NCBI GenBank assembly: GCA_031553885.1
Contig: JAVBKV010000014.1
Location: forward strand, 26,815-90,814
DNA length: 64,000 nucleotides
Origin: JAVBKV01 sp031553885
GTDB lineage: Bacteria; Bacteroidota; Bacteroidia; Bacteroidales; Azobacteroidaceae
Direction of reading: 5' to 3'
The notes beneath the pieces were generated by a model. That model made no database searches and was not told the DNA's origin. It saw only the letters and a program-made list of their open reading frames with translations. The stretch's first letter is position 1; each line of letters starts with the position of its first letter. Shown here piece by piece: positions 43,966 through 52,470 of the stretch. A program made the translations under genes and the position numbers.

Positions 43966-44838
43966 ATGAAAAAAATAATATATTTATGCATGCCTGTACT
44001 CTTCTTTTTGGTGGGATGTACAGAAGAAGGAGAACAGCTATTTACGGATGACATGTCTTATTTCTCTTTCACAGAAGGCTCTTCTAAAATCGGGGAGATG
44101 AATATGAAAGACACGATTTATGTGGATTGGGCCAAAGTAGCCGGAAAATCAGGAGAACTTGAAGTGGAAATAGTGACGGAAGGTGTTACGAACCCGGCAA
44201 AAGAAGGCGTTGACTTTACATTGTCCAGCAATAAAATTACTTTCGATGCTAAAACATATACGGCATTTTTAGTTGTGAATACGATTGATAACGACGAACG
44301 AACCGGAGACAAGAGTTTTATCATCCGTATGAAAAGCAACACGGCTAATGCGATGATGGGAACAGCCAATGATGGAAACGACGAAATTATGGTTACTATC
44401 ATTGATGATGAGCATCCGTTTGCAGCTATTTTAGGAACATATAGAATGTCTTATACAAGAAGTTCAGGAGCTTCAGGAGGAGAAGACGTATCCATTGTGG
44501 CTGATGAAAATCAGGAAGATATTCTCTGGTTAACTCAATACACTCCAGATCCGATAAAAATGATTGCAGAGAATACAGGTGAAGGATTTAAGTTAACAAT
44601 AACTCTACCTCAAGATTGTGGCACTATAAGTGGATATACAACTAAGCTTTTTGGTACTTTTTATCAAGATGGTACTTTGTATTATACAACTGGAGCTATT
44701 ACATTGACAGCTGTTTCTGATTATGATTCGATCAATTTCAGATTTGACTATGGATGGAGATTAACAGCCTTTAGTGGGTCTACAAGTCCCGGATACTTTG
44801 ATTTCTTCCTTCCCGGAACTATTGTACTTAAAAAATAA
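43966..44838 (+). CDS. Surface lipoprotein in SusE/F position, Calx-beta/DUF4843-like
   Basis: This 290-residue protein has lipobox LVGC (Cys18). Residues about 25-145 form a beta-sandwich with GVDFTLSSNKITFDAKTYTA and VTIIDDEHPF, a pattern seen in Calx-beta-like and DUF4843 domains. The second half (ILGTYRMSYTRSSGA onward) resembles a separate beta-rich ligand-binding domain. It is third in the SusCD operon, where surface glycan- or peptide-binding proteins usually sit. A strong terminator follows 43 bases after its stop. Ligand unknown. Confidence 0.7.
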   Translation: MKKIIYLCMPVLFFLVGCTEEGEQLFTDDMSYFSFTEGSSKIGEMNMKDTIYVDWAKVAGKSGELEVEIVTEGVTNPAKEGVDFTLSSNKITFDAKTYTAFLVVNTIDNDERTGDKSFIIRMKSNTANAMMGTANDGNDEIMVTIIDDEHPFAAILGTYRMSYTRSSGASGGEDVSIVADENQEDILWLTQYTPDPIKMIAENTGEGFKLTITLPQDCGTISGYTTKLFGTFYQDGTLYYTTGAITLTAVSDYDSINFRFDYGWRLTAFSGSTSPGYFDFFLPGTIVLKK

Positions 44839-44881
44839 GAAATAATGTTTTATAGAATATAAATAAAACAACTAAATAAAA

Positions 44882-44918
44882 AACAGTTACAAGATAATTC
44901 TTGTAACTGTTTTTTTTC
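44882..44918 (+). terminator. Rho-independent terminator of the SusCD operon
   Basis: Perfect 12-bp stem (44882-44893 with 44900-44911), 6-base loop, then a run of eight T at 44911-44918. Confidence 0.9.
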
Positions 44919-44950
44919 CTTACCCAATACATTCATTAAAAATAAAAGAC

Positions 44951-44958
44951 TATATTTG
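44951..44958 (+). promoter_or_regulatory. Candidate -7 element for the M6/M16 peptidase genes
   Basis: TATATTTG matches TAnnTTTG, with a likely leader of about 45 bases to the ATG at 45012. No clear -33 element. With the terminator just upstream it suggests a transcription unit separate from SusCD. Confidence 0.5.
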
Positions 44959-45011
44959 CAAAGCTAAAACGCAAAAGCATAGTAGTCTAACGGTATTTTC
45001 CTCAAATAAAC

Positions 45012-46856
45012 ATGAAAAATTATTACTTATTTATTTTATTTATCTGCCTGTTGTGGCCTCAAACATCGGCATGGGCTATTCCCGCTTATCCGCATCCCAT
45101 TGAATACAAACAACCGGATGGAAGCATAATCACAATCCGTCTTTTCGGAGACGAGAATTTTCATTATGCCCGTACTACAGACGGGCACTTACTCCTGGAC
45201 GGGCCGGATGGTTTTTATAAATATGCCCAGGTAAATGAATCCGGAGATTTGGTTTGCAGTAAATTCAATGCAAAAAGGGCCCAGGATCGTTCGCAGGAAG
45301 AAAAAGAGTTTCTATCAAAGACTCCTTCCGATTTGTTTTTCAGTGTCGATCAACTAGACAAAATCAAACGGTCGGAATTATATTCTACCCGCACAATCAG
45401 CCAAATGATCAGCGAAGAAGATCTCAATCTTCGGGCCGGTCAGGAAAGCAGCGCCCGTTTTCTGGTGATTCTGGTTAATTTTACAGACAAACAATTTGTT
45501 ACGGACCAATCGGTTTTTGACAAAATGCTGAATCAGCCGGGATATTCGGACAAAAATGCTACCGGAAGCGCCCGGGACTATTTCTACGATAATTCATTTG
45601 GAAAATTCACTCCCCAGTTTGACGTGGTCGGACCTTTGAATCTAAGCCGCGAGATGGCTTATTATGGTACGCAGACAGAACTTTCCCATGACAGCCGTCC
45701 CCGTGAGATGATCGTGGAAGCCTGTCAATTAGCCGATAAGGCAGGGGTTGATTTCAAAGTATATGATTTGGATGGAGACGGCGTTCTGGAACATGTATGT
45801 GTCGTATTCGCAGGATACAACCAGGCCCAGGGAGGACCCTCCTATACCATCTGGCCGCACGAATGGAGCATCGATGGCTATGATAGTAATTTTAAGCTGG
45901 ATGATGTGCGGATTTCTACTTATTCCTGTTCCTCGGAATTACAAGGAAGTTCAGGTACGAACCACGATCAGATCGGTACGTTCTGTCACGAGTTCTGCCA
46001 CGCGTTGGGATTACCGGACTTATATGATACAGGAAGCCAGAATGCTTTTGATCCGGGTCCTTATGCGACCATGGCTTCGGGTTCGTACAACAACGGCAGC
46101 CGTACACCCCCTTTCCTGTCATCTTTCGAAAGACAGCTGTTGGGTTGGCACACCAGTACACGCCTTACAAAAGCAACAGCACTGACCATAAAACATGCAT
46201 TGGAAGATAATGTATCGTATTATTATCCGACCCTTTTGGAAAATGGAGATCCTAATGAAAAAGAACTTTTCTTCATTGAAAACCGCCAGAAAAAAGGATG
46301 GGATAAATACCTGCCCGGACATGGGTTGATGATTCTTCATATCGACAGGAACGATAATGTTCTTGCCAAATGGCGCTCCAATCAAATCAATACGGATCCG
46401 AATCACCAATGTTTCGACATCGAAGAAGCGGACAACATCAAGAGTGAAGCAACAAGGGATATGGATCTTTATCCTGCCGGCGGACTCAAAAAAACATTCA
46501 ATGACCTGACCCAACCGAATTCGAAATCCTGGAGTGGTTATTCAACCAAAGCTCCGTTGAAAAGTATCGAAGAGTCGAGCGACGGAATCATTACTGCGAT
46601 ATTTATCGATACGCCTTCGGCTATTCCTTCCATAGATAACAGTCCGGTCAAATGGTCCATGTCGAACAAAACTCTTCATTTTGAAGAATTACAACCCAAT
46701 TCTCAAATCGAACTGTATTCGGCCTCGGGAGTCAAGTTGTGCGAACAGCATGTTACCGGCACAAATCTCGATCTGACCGTGGCCCATAAAGGAGTTCTGA
46801 TCCTGAAAGTAACAACCGGAGGAATCACGTACAGCGACAAAATTATCATTCATTAA
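45012..46856 (+). CDS. M6-family zinc metallopeptidase with T9SS C-terminal sorting domain
   Basis: This secreted peptidase of 614 residues has a signal peptide (about 1-22), a propeptide-like region, and an M6 (immune-inhibitor-A-like) catalytic domain with CHEFCHALGLPDLYD: His326, Glu327, His330 and Asp336 as in HExxHxxGxxD. The last 70 or so residues (LHFEELQPNSQIELYSASG through YSDKIIIH) match the type A sorting domain recognised by the type IX secretion system. The product is therefore probably exported across the outer membrane and attached to the surface or released. It lies between the SusCD operon and an M16 peptidase gene 21 bases downstream. Confidence 0.9.
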   Translation: MKNYYLFILFICLLWPQTSAWAIPAYPHPIEYKQPDGSIITIRLFGDENFHYARTTDGHLLLDGPDGFYKYAQVNESGDLVCSKFNAKRAQDRSQEEKEFLSKTPSDLFFSVDQLDKIKRSELYSTRTISQMISEEDLNLRAGQESSARFLVILVNFTDKQFVTDQSVFDKMLNQPGYSDKNATGSARDYFYDNSFGKFTPQFDVVGPLNLSREMAYYGTQTELSHDSRPREMIVEACQLADKAGVDFKVYDLDGDGVLEHVCVVFAGYNQAQGGPSYTIWPHEWSIDGYDSNFKLDDVRISTYSCSSELQGSSGTNHDQIGTFCHEFCHALGLPDLYDTGSQNAFDPGPYATMASGSYNNGSRTPPFLSSFERQLLGWHTSTRLTKATALTIKHALEDNVSYYYPTLLENGDPNEKELFFIENRQKKGWDKYLPGHGLMILHIDRNDNVLAKWRSNQINTDPNHQCFDIEEADNIKSEATRDMDLYPAGGLKKTFNDLTQPNSKSWSGYSTKAPLKSIEESSDGIITAIFIDTPSAIPSIDNSPVKWSMSNKTLHFEELQPNSQIELYSASGVKLCEQHVTGTNLDLTVAHKGVLILKVTTGGITYSDKIIIH

Positions 46857-46877
46857 AAATAACTATAAATTAAACGT

Positions 46878-49769
46878 ATGAAAACTGTGATAAGAATATC
46901 TTGTCTGGTATTATTGAGCTGCCTGGCCTGGACCGGCAGTTATGCTCAAGGCCTGAAAACATTCAAACTACCCAACGGCTTGAGTGTCTATATCTGGGAA
47001 GATCCGGAAGCTACGGATGTTTTCGGTATGGTTGCCTGTAATGTAGGTGCTAAAGATGACCCGGAAAGTCTCACCGGTCTGGCTCACTACCTGGAACACC
47101 TGATGTTCAAAGGGACTGAAAAAATCGGAGCCCTCGATTGGGCCAAAGAAAAACCGTTGTACGAACAGATCATCCAGAAATACGATGAAATGGCGAAGGA
47201 AACCGATCCAGTCAAAAGAAAAAGTATCAATGATGAAATCAACCGGTTGACAGTAGAAGCTGCCAAATACGGACTCACTAATGAATTCTCAGCCTTGACC
47301 GAGGGTATGGGAGGAAAAGGTCTGAATGCAGGTACTTCCTACGATTATACTGAATATCACAACGCATTTCCTGCCGGAGATATATACAAATGGTTGGAAC
47401 TGAACTCCGAACGGTTGATTAATCCTGTATTCCGTGCCTTCCAAACCGAATTGGAAACGGTTTATGAAGAATACAACCGGTCTCAAAACAACCCGAACCG
47501 GCAGATCCAACAATTCCTGCTCAATACCGTTTTCCCGGGACACCCATATAGTCGTCCGGTAATCGGTTTTCCGGAACACCTGAAGAATCCGCAAATAAGC
47601 CAGTTAATCAAATTCTATCAGGACTGGTACGTTCCTGAAAACATGGCATTGATTCTGGTCGGAAACGTAAAAACGAATGAAGTAGCCGGTGTAATCAAAG
47701 AAAAATTCGGAAGATTGGAAAAAAGATCCGCTCCGGCAAAGAAAACCTATCAGGAAGTTCCGATCAAAGGAAGAAAAGAAGTGAAAGAAAAAATAGCTCC
47801 ATATCCTCAAGCTTTATTAGCCTATAAAGGCGATGTAGAAGGAGGAGAAGATGAAGTTGCTCTGCAGGTTTGTTTGAAATTATTAACCAACTCCAGCCGT
47901 ACCGGTCTGCTGGATAAGCTGACTATTGACGGAGACCTGATGGGGGCCAGCTCTTCTTCATTTGCATTCAAAGATCAGGGACGAATTGTTATCAGTGCCA
48001 TTCCCTATTATGATGTGGCGCAGTTCCGTTTTAACTCGCTGAGTTCCACTGAAAAAATGATACTGAAAGAAATTAAAAAGATTCAGGAAGGACAATTTGA
48101 GGACTGGCTTGTTGAATCGATCAAATCAGAAATGATACGGCTACACGACTTGAATATGGAAAATCAGGAGTACAAAGCTCAACTGATCATGTCTTCGTTC
48201 ATCTATGGAGTCGACCTGAACGAACTATTCAATTATCCGGATGTGGTTGCTGCATTAACTACCGATAAGATCAAGGCTGTTGCTAAAAAATACTTTACCA
48301 ACGATTACATCGCCATGTTTATTGAAAAAGGGAAAGCTCCCAAAAAAGATGAATTGCAAAAACCGGGATACGATCCTTTGCAACCGCCCCGTAATGTTGA
48401 ATCGGAATATGCGAAAGCCTTCAGCATTTTGCCTGTTAAACCGGGAGTTCCCAAGTACACGGATTTTAACGATGTCAAAGTAAAATCAATCAATGATCGT
48501 TCGAAATTATTCTATTCCACGAATCCTGAAAATGAAATATTCTCATTGGTATTGAAATATGGTATCGGAACGGAAAAAATGCCTAACCTGGGGTTGGCTA
48601 CTTCGTTGATGAACAATGCTGGTGTCATGGGACAGATGAAGGCTCAAGAAGTAAAACAGGCGTTCAGTAACTTAGGAACCATGTGTTATTTCTCTGTAAG
48701 CGGCAGTTACCTGACCGTAACTATGTACGGTTTTGAAGCTAACCTGAAAGAATCCTGTAACCTGCTGACCCGCCAGATCCTTTTCCCGGACCTGGATGAA
48801 AAACAATGGAACAGCCTGAAAGGAAATATCTATCAGGGACGCCGGATGGAAACCGAAACAACGGACGGTTTGAGTAACGCGATGCGGGAATATGTGTTTT
48901 ATCAGGATAAATCGAACTATATAGACCGTGTTCCCTGGGAATCTATTTCGGAAATGTCGATCAGCAGCCTGACGGGAGAATTTCAACGGGCTACCGATTA
49001 TGAAGCAGAAGTCCATTATGTGGGTAACCTTCCTTTCGATAATGTTTATGAGATCCTCAGCGCCAATCTGCCGTTGAAACAAGGGGAAAAAGCAACGACA
49101 TCCCCTGAGTTTAAAAAGACGGCCCATTACATGGAAAATACCATTTATTTCATTCCGGACAAGGACGCTCAACAAAGTAACATCTATTTCTATATCGAGG
49201 GAACTCCTTACGACAATACGGATGATGTACGTAGAAGCGCTTTCAATCAATATTTCACCGGAGGCTTTACCAGCCTTGTCATGCAGGAAATCCGGGAATA
49301 CCGTTCCATGGCTTACACTGCCAACGGTTATAAAATAATTCCTCCGAAAAAGGGACAACAGGATTATTTTACCGGTTATATCGGAACTCAATCGGATAAG
49401 GTGCTGGATGCCATCGAAGTATACATGGGACTATTGCAAAACATGCCTCAATATCCGGACCGGATCAGTAATATCAAAAATTACCTGAAAGCCGTAACAC
49501 TGACTTCCGAACCGGAATTCCGGGATAAGAGTGCCAGTGTTGAATCCTGGAAATTACGCGGTTATACGGAAGATCCCCAGAAAACAAACCTGACAAAGAT
49601 CGATAACCTGACCTTCAATGATATCGTTAGCTATTACAACGAAAACATCAAAGGTCGTCCGGTTGTTATCGGTATTGTCGGTGATCCGAAATCGATCGAC
49701 CTGAAGGCGTTGGAAAAATACGGTAAGGTTGTGAAATTGTCAACCAATAAATTATTCAGCGAGAAATAA
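46878..49769 (+). CDS. M16-family (pitrilysin/insulinase type) zinc peptidase, exported
   Basis: This 963-residue protein has a signal peptide ending near SYAQ (residue 24). The inverted zinc motif HxxEH is HYLEH (His70, Glu73, His74), and the third ligand Glu lies in ELETVYEEYNRS near 190-200. A second M16-like half follows and lacks the motif, as expected for this family. M16 peptidases degrade peptides held in an internal chamber, so a periplasmic enzyme acting on imported peptides is a reasonable guess. It starts 21 bases after the M6 peptidase gene and is followed by a strong terminator. Confidence 0.92.
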   Translation: MKTVIRISCLVLLSCLAWTGSYAQGLKTFKLPNGLSVYIWEDPEATDVFGMVACNVGAKDDPESLTGLAHYLEHLMFKGTEKIGALDWAKEKPLYEQIIQKYDEMAKETDPVKRKSINDEINRLTVEAAKYGLTNEFSALTEGMGGKGLNAGTSYDYTEYHNAFPAGDIYKWLELNSERLINPVFRAFQTELETVYEEYNRSQNNPNRQIQQFLLNTVFPGHPYSRPVIGFPEHLKNPQISQLIKFYQDWYVPENMALILVGNVKTNEVAGVIKEKFGRLEKRSAPAKKTYQEVPIKGRKEVKEKIAPYPQALLAYKGDVEGGEDEVALQVCLKLLTNSSRTGLLDKLTIDGDLMGASSSSFAFKDQGRIVISAIPYYDVAQFRFNSLSSTEKMILKEIKKIQEGQFEDWLVESIKSEMIRLHDLNMENQEYKAQLIMSSFIYGVDLNELFNYPDVVAALTTDKIKAVAKKYFTNDYIAMFIEKGKAPKKDELQKPGYDPLQPPRNVESEYAKAFSILPVKPGVPKYTDFNDVKVKSINDRSKLFYSTNPENEIFSLVLKYGIGTEKMPNLGLATSLMNNAGVMGQMKAQEVKQAFSNLGTMCYFSVSGSYLTVTMYGFEANLKESCNLLTRQILFPDLDEKQWNSLKGNIYQGRRMETETTDGLSNAMREYVFYQDKSNYIDRVPWESISEMSISSLTGEFQRATDYEAEVHYVGNLPFDNVYEILSANLPLKQGEKATTSPEFKKTAHYMENTIYFIPDKDAQQSNIYFYIEGTPYDNTDDVRRSAFNQYFTGGFTSLVMQEIREYRSMAYTANGYKIIPPKKGQQDYFTGYIGTQSDKVLDAIEVYMGLLQNMPQYPDRISNIKNYLKAVTLTSEPEFRDKSASVESWKLRGYTEDPQKTNLTKIDNLTFNDIVSYYNENIKGRPVVIGIVGDPKSIDLKALEKYGKVVKLSTNKLFSEK

Positions 49770-49801
49770 TTCCTTCAAAAGGTATATATTGATATATTTA
49801 T

Positions 49802-49842
49802 AAAAACTGCCGGCAGGTTCAAAAAACTCCGGCAGTTTTTTT
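49802..49842 (+). terminator. Rho-independent terminator after the M16 peptidase gene
   Basis: 12-bp stem (49802-49813 with 49829-49840) around CTGCCGG, 15-base loop, T run to 49842. The A run on the left arm means it may also work for the opposite strand. Confidence 0.85.
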
Positions 49843-49866
49843 ATTGACCAACGAACCCCTCCCAAA

Positions 49867-50050
49867 GGTGCGTCAGCACCAAAACCTGTGTAGCCCCATG
49901 CGCCAGCGTGGGGAATTCAAAATGGAATCCATATATCAATTGGATTGTAAAAAATAATCCGTATTTATTCCGTTATTTATTGATTTGAACCAATCACAAT
50001 AAACCCCACACTGACGCATGGGGCTACACAGGTTTCGGTGCTGACGCACC
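49867..50050. repeat. Palindromic intergenic element of a second type (47-bp inverted arms)
   Basis: Arms at 49867-49913 and 50004-50050 are reverse complements with three mismatches, separated by a 90-base AT-rich core. Each arm itself contains small hairpins (GGTGC-GTCA-GCACC and a CCCC...GGGG stem). The overall design resembles the elements at 12633 and 23959, but the arm sequence is unrelated. It lies between the convergent M16 peptidase and Spy-like genes. Confidence 0.85.
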
Positions 50051-50169
50051 TGGGGATGCCGGAACTTTCGGATGAACCCAAAAAAAGCAGGACTCCCTGA
50101 AAATCCTGCTTCAAAAGGTTTATAATAACCTTTACTTCTTACCTATACTTATACCTGAACACATATTTA

Positions 50170-50691
50170 TTATTGACGACCGCTTCCTTCAGGACCACCC
50201 CGTCTCGGATTATCCCTATTGTCACGGCTATCCCGTTCTTCCAGCATTTTCCGTGCAAAAAGCTGCTCGGCACGTTGGTACTTCAATATTTTTTCCGATG
50301 AAATTACCTTTTCAAACCGGGTATAATATTCTTTTTCTAACTGAGCCTCTTTTACCTTCACATCGGCCCCCAGATCCACTACTTTTTTATAATCAGCATC
50401 CGAAGGTTTTTGTCCGCTTCTTTCTGCCCTGGACAAATCCCGGAATGCTTTTCTTAATTCTTTGTTCAATTCAAATTTTTTCTCCTGTAGCTCATTACAC
50501 AAAGGCCAGAAAGCCTGAGATTCCTCTGTTGTCAATCCCATTTCCTGGGTAATATAAGCTACCCGTTTGGCTTTGAATGCTTCAAACTCCGCTTTTCTCC
50601 TTTCATCGTTTTGCTGAGGTTGCTGAGCCCACAGAACAGAATTTAATCCAAAAAGAAGAAAAACAAATAATATAATCCTTTTAATTCTCAT
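50170..50691 (-). CDS. Spy/CpxP-like periplasmic helical protein
   Basis: This 173-residue protein has a signal peptide ending near LWAQ (residue 22). The mature part is almost entirely helical and charged. MGLTTEESQAFWPLCNELQEKK resembles the LT-x-x-Q motif region of Spy/CpxP/LTXXQ proteins, and the tail is an Arg/Gly/Asp-rich disordered segment. Such proteins in Bacteroidota are often encoded with ECF sigma factors and may act as envelope-stress chaperones or sensors. It is third in an operon with the small membrane protein and the sigma factor. The assignment rests on composition and context. Confidence 0.6.
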   Translation of the reverse strand: MRIKRIILFVFLLFGLNSVLWAQQPQQNDERRKAEFEAFKAKRVAYITQEMGLTTEESQAFWPLCNELQEKKFELNKELRKAFRDLSRAERSGQKPSDADYKKVVDLGADVKVKEAQLEKEYYTRFEKVISSEKILKYQRAEQLFARKMLEERDSRDNRDNPRRGGPEGSGRQ

Positions 50692-50731
50692 TTTATTTTA
50701 TAATTGATAAATAAATAAGCCTGAGGAGTTT

Positions 50732-51115
50732 TTATTGAACATCTCCAGACTGGTTTTCCAAATAAAAAGTTTCTCTGTAGGCCGAACTGGCTGCCTGGTC
50801 TTCATAATAACGGTAAAATTCTTCTATCTCAGCAGAAGATGTCAATTGAATTCCTTCAGAGGCCATAGACTCTGTGGATGATTTTTCCGGAGATCCGACA
50901 AATAACCTGACCATCAAAGCAATTCCTCCAAACATCGCAGCCATATATACCCAAGGCTTCATCCGCTCCCACCGGCTTAATATCCTGGGCGATTCTTCGA
51001 TTCGCTCGGGCAGCCGGGACATAATCTCACCGGATATGCTTTCAAAATAACCTTCCGGAACATTGAAAGCACGATTCTTTCCGATTTCATCTAATGGACT
51101 TGTTTTCTTGTTCAT
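50732..51115 (-). CDS. Small single-pass membrane protein, candidate anti-sigma factor
   Basis: This protein of about 127 residues has an N-terminal cytoplasmic part (NVPEGYFESISGEIMSRLPER near 18-38), one hydrophobic segment at about 57-75 and a short acidic extracytoplasmic tail. The PxGYFE-sS-x-I-x-x-R-L/I pattern before a transmembrane helix is common in Bacteroidota proteins encoded just after ECF sigma factors, where an anti-sigma role is suspected. ATG at 51115 is preferred; in-frame ATGs at 51145 and 51121 would lengthen it slightly. No zinc-binding HxxxCxxC motif is seen. Confidence 0.6.
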   Translation of the reverse strand: MNKKTSPLDEIGKNRAFNVPEGYFESISGEIMSRLPERIEESPRILSRWERMKPWVYMAAMFGGIALMVRLFVGSPEKSSTESMASEGIQLTSSAEIEEFYRYYEDQAASSAYRETFYLENQSGDVQ

Positions 51116-51162
51116 ATACATCTTTATTTGCATTATTATAGACACAATAAAAAGGAAAAAGT

Positions 51163-51717
51163 TTAATCCTTTTCCAAAAAATCTTCAATTTTTTTTGTGG
51201 CATGATGATAAGATGCCTTTAGCGCACCGACAGAAGTACCCAGAATTTCTGACATTTCTTCGTATGGCATTTCTTCGTAATACCGCATATTAAAGACCAG
51301 TCGTTGTTTTTCCGGTAAGGAAACAATTGCGTTCTGCAACTTAAGCTGAGCCTCATCTCCGTCAAAATATTCGTCACCTTCCAGTTTTTGAATCAGAAAG
51401 ACATCCGAATCATCAATGGAAACATGATTCAATGCCCGTTGACGATTAAGAAAGGTAATACATTCATTAATGGCAATCTTATACAACCAGGTTGACAACC
51501 TGGCATCTCCCCGGAAAATATCAATACTCATCCAGGCTTTAATGAATGTATTTTGCAGCAGGTCGTTGGCATCTTCATGTGACAACACCATTTTCCGGAT
51601 TTGCCAGTATAATTTTTCACTGTAAAACCGAACAACCTTTTCAAATGCTTTATTCTGCAAGTCAGGATTGCTGCTCCGGAGCTGAGAAAGGACCTCTTCT
51701 TCGTTGTATAGTTGCAT
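51163..51717 (-). CDS. ECF-type RNA polymerase sigma factor
   Basis: This 184-residue sigma-70-family protein contains only regions 2 and 4. Region 2 includes DANDLLQNTFIKAWMSIDIF (about 48-67), with WLYKIAINECITFLNRQR in region 2.4. Region 4 is LPEKQRLVFNMRYYEEMPYEEMSEILGTSVGALKASYHHA (split here as residues about 133-172), a clean helix-turn-helix. It heads a three-gene operon with the candidate anti-sigma and the Spy-like protein, suggesting an envelope-stress circuit. The target promoters are not evident in this window. Confidence 0.92.
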   Translation of the reverse strand: MQLYNEEEVLSQLRSSNPDLQNKAFEKVVRFYSEKLYWQIRKMVLSHEDANDLLQNTFIKAWMSIDIFRGDARLSTWLYKIAINECITFLNRQRALNHVSIDDSDVFLIQKLEGDEYFDGDEAQLKLQNAIVSLPEKQRLVFNMRYYEEMPYEEMSEILGTSVGALKASYHHATKKIEDFLEKD

Positions 51718-51889
51718 GATCCAAATGAATTTGGCCGTAAATGTAAGAAAAAAATCCTGGATTTTTACCGATAGATAAATGTATGATTAAAAGAATACTT
51801 TTATCCATTTAGAACAATCTCATCGAACCGTTTGTTATATTCGCATAATTTCTGTATTTATTATGTAGTTACATATAAATAATGAACCT

Positions 51890-52333
51890 ATGAAAACCAA
51901 TTTCCACAGTACAACCATTATTGTTTTTTGCATTACATTGTGTGCTATTTTTTTAAGTGAGGACATATCCGCTCAAAAAGTAACCCGGCCGAGAGCAGGT
52001 GTTGCCGGAAGCTGGAAAATAATCGGAACAACTCAGGCCAATTTTGTAGCAGATCACGACGGAATTGTCGTGGAGGGTCCTTTTGACAATTTCAGAAAAA
52101 TTAAATTCAAAGTAACTGATGCTCCTTTGCGATTAATACGTGTAAAAGTAACTTACGACGACGGTGCTCCGGATGAGATTCCGACTGCAATTGATATTCC
52201 TCAGGGAGGTGAAAGCAGAATTATCGATTTACGCGGAGTAGGAAAACGCAGCATTCGCCGTATCGATTTTTGGTATGATACCAAAGGGGTGTTACGGGGA
52301 AAAGCTAATGTAACTTTATTTGGAATGAAATAA
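51890..52333 (+). CDS. DUF2541-like secreted protein
   Basis: This 147-residue protein has a signal peptide (cleavage near DISAQ, residue 29). The mature part is beta-rich: GSWKIIGTTQANFVADHD, FRKIKFKVTDAPLRL, VTYDDGAPDEIPTAIDIPQG and SIRRIDFWYDTKG. The alternation of W-x-x-L/I-G start, KI-x-x-V middle and I-D-L-R-G then I-R-x-I-x-F/Y end is like DUF2541 proteins. Function is unknown. It is divergent from the sigma-factor operon with a 172-base gap; nothing else was recognised in that gap. Confidence 0.55.
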   Translation: MKTNFHSTTIIVFCITLCAIFLSEDISAQKVTRPRAGVAGSWKIIGTTQANFVADHDGIVVEGPFDNFRKIKFKVTDAPLRLIRVKVTYDDGAPDEIPTAIDIPQGGESRIIDLRGVGKRSIRRIDFWYDTKGVLRGKANVTLFGMK

Positions 52334-52425
52334 AAAAGTTACTACTCAAAACCTGGATTTTCACGGATAAATACATTCCTTAAAAATAATATAAAATAAC
52401 ACGTACAATACAACGGGTTTTATTT

Positions 52426-52433
52426 TATATTTG
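52426..52433 (+). promoter_or_regulatory. Candidate -7 element for the histidine kinase/response regulator operon
   Basis: TATATTTG matches TAnnTTTG, 38 bases before the ATG at 52471. It shows that the in-frame TTG at 52441 is too close to the transcription start to be used. Confidence 0.55.
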
Positions 52434-52470
52434 CAGTTTATTGAAGTATCTTATTCTTAATTTTAAATCT

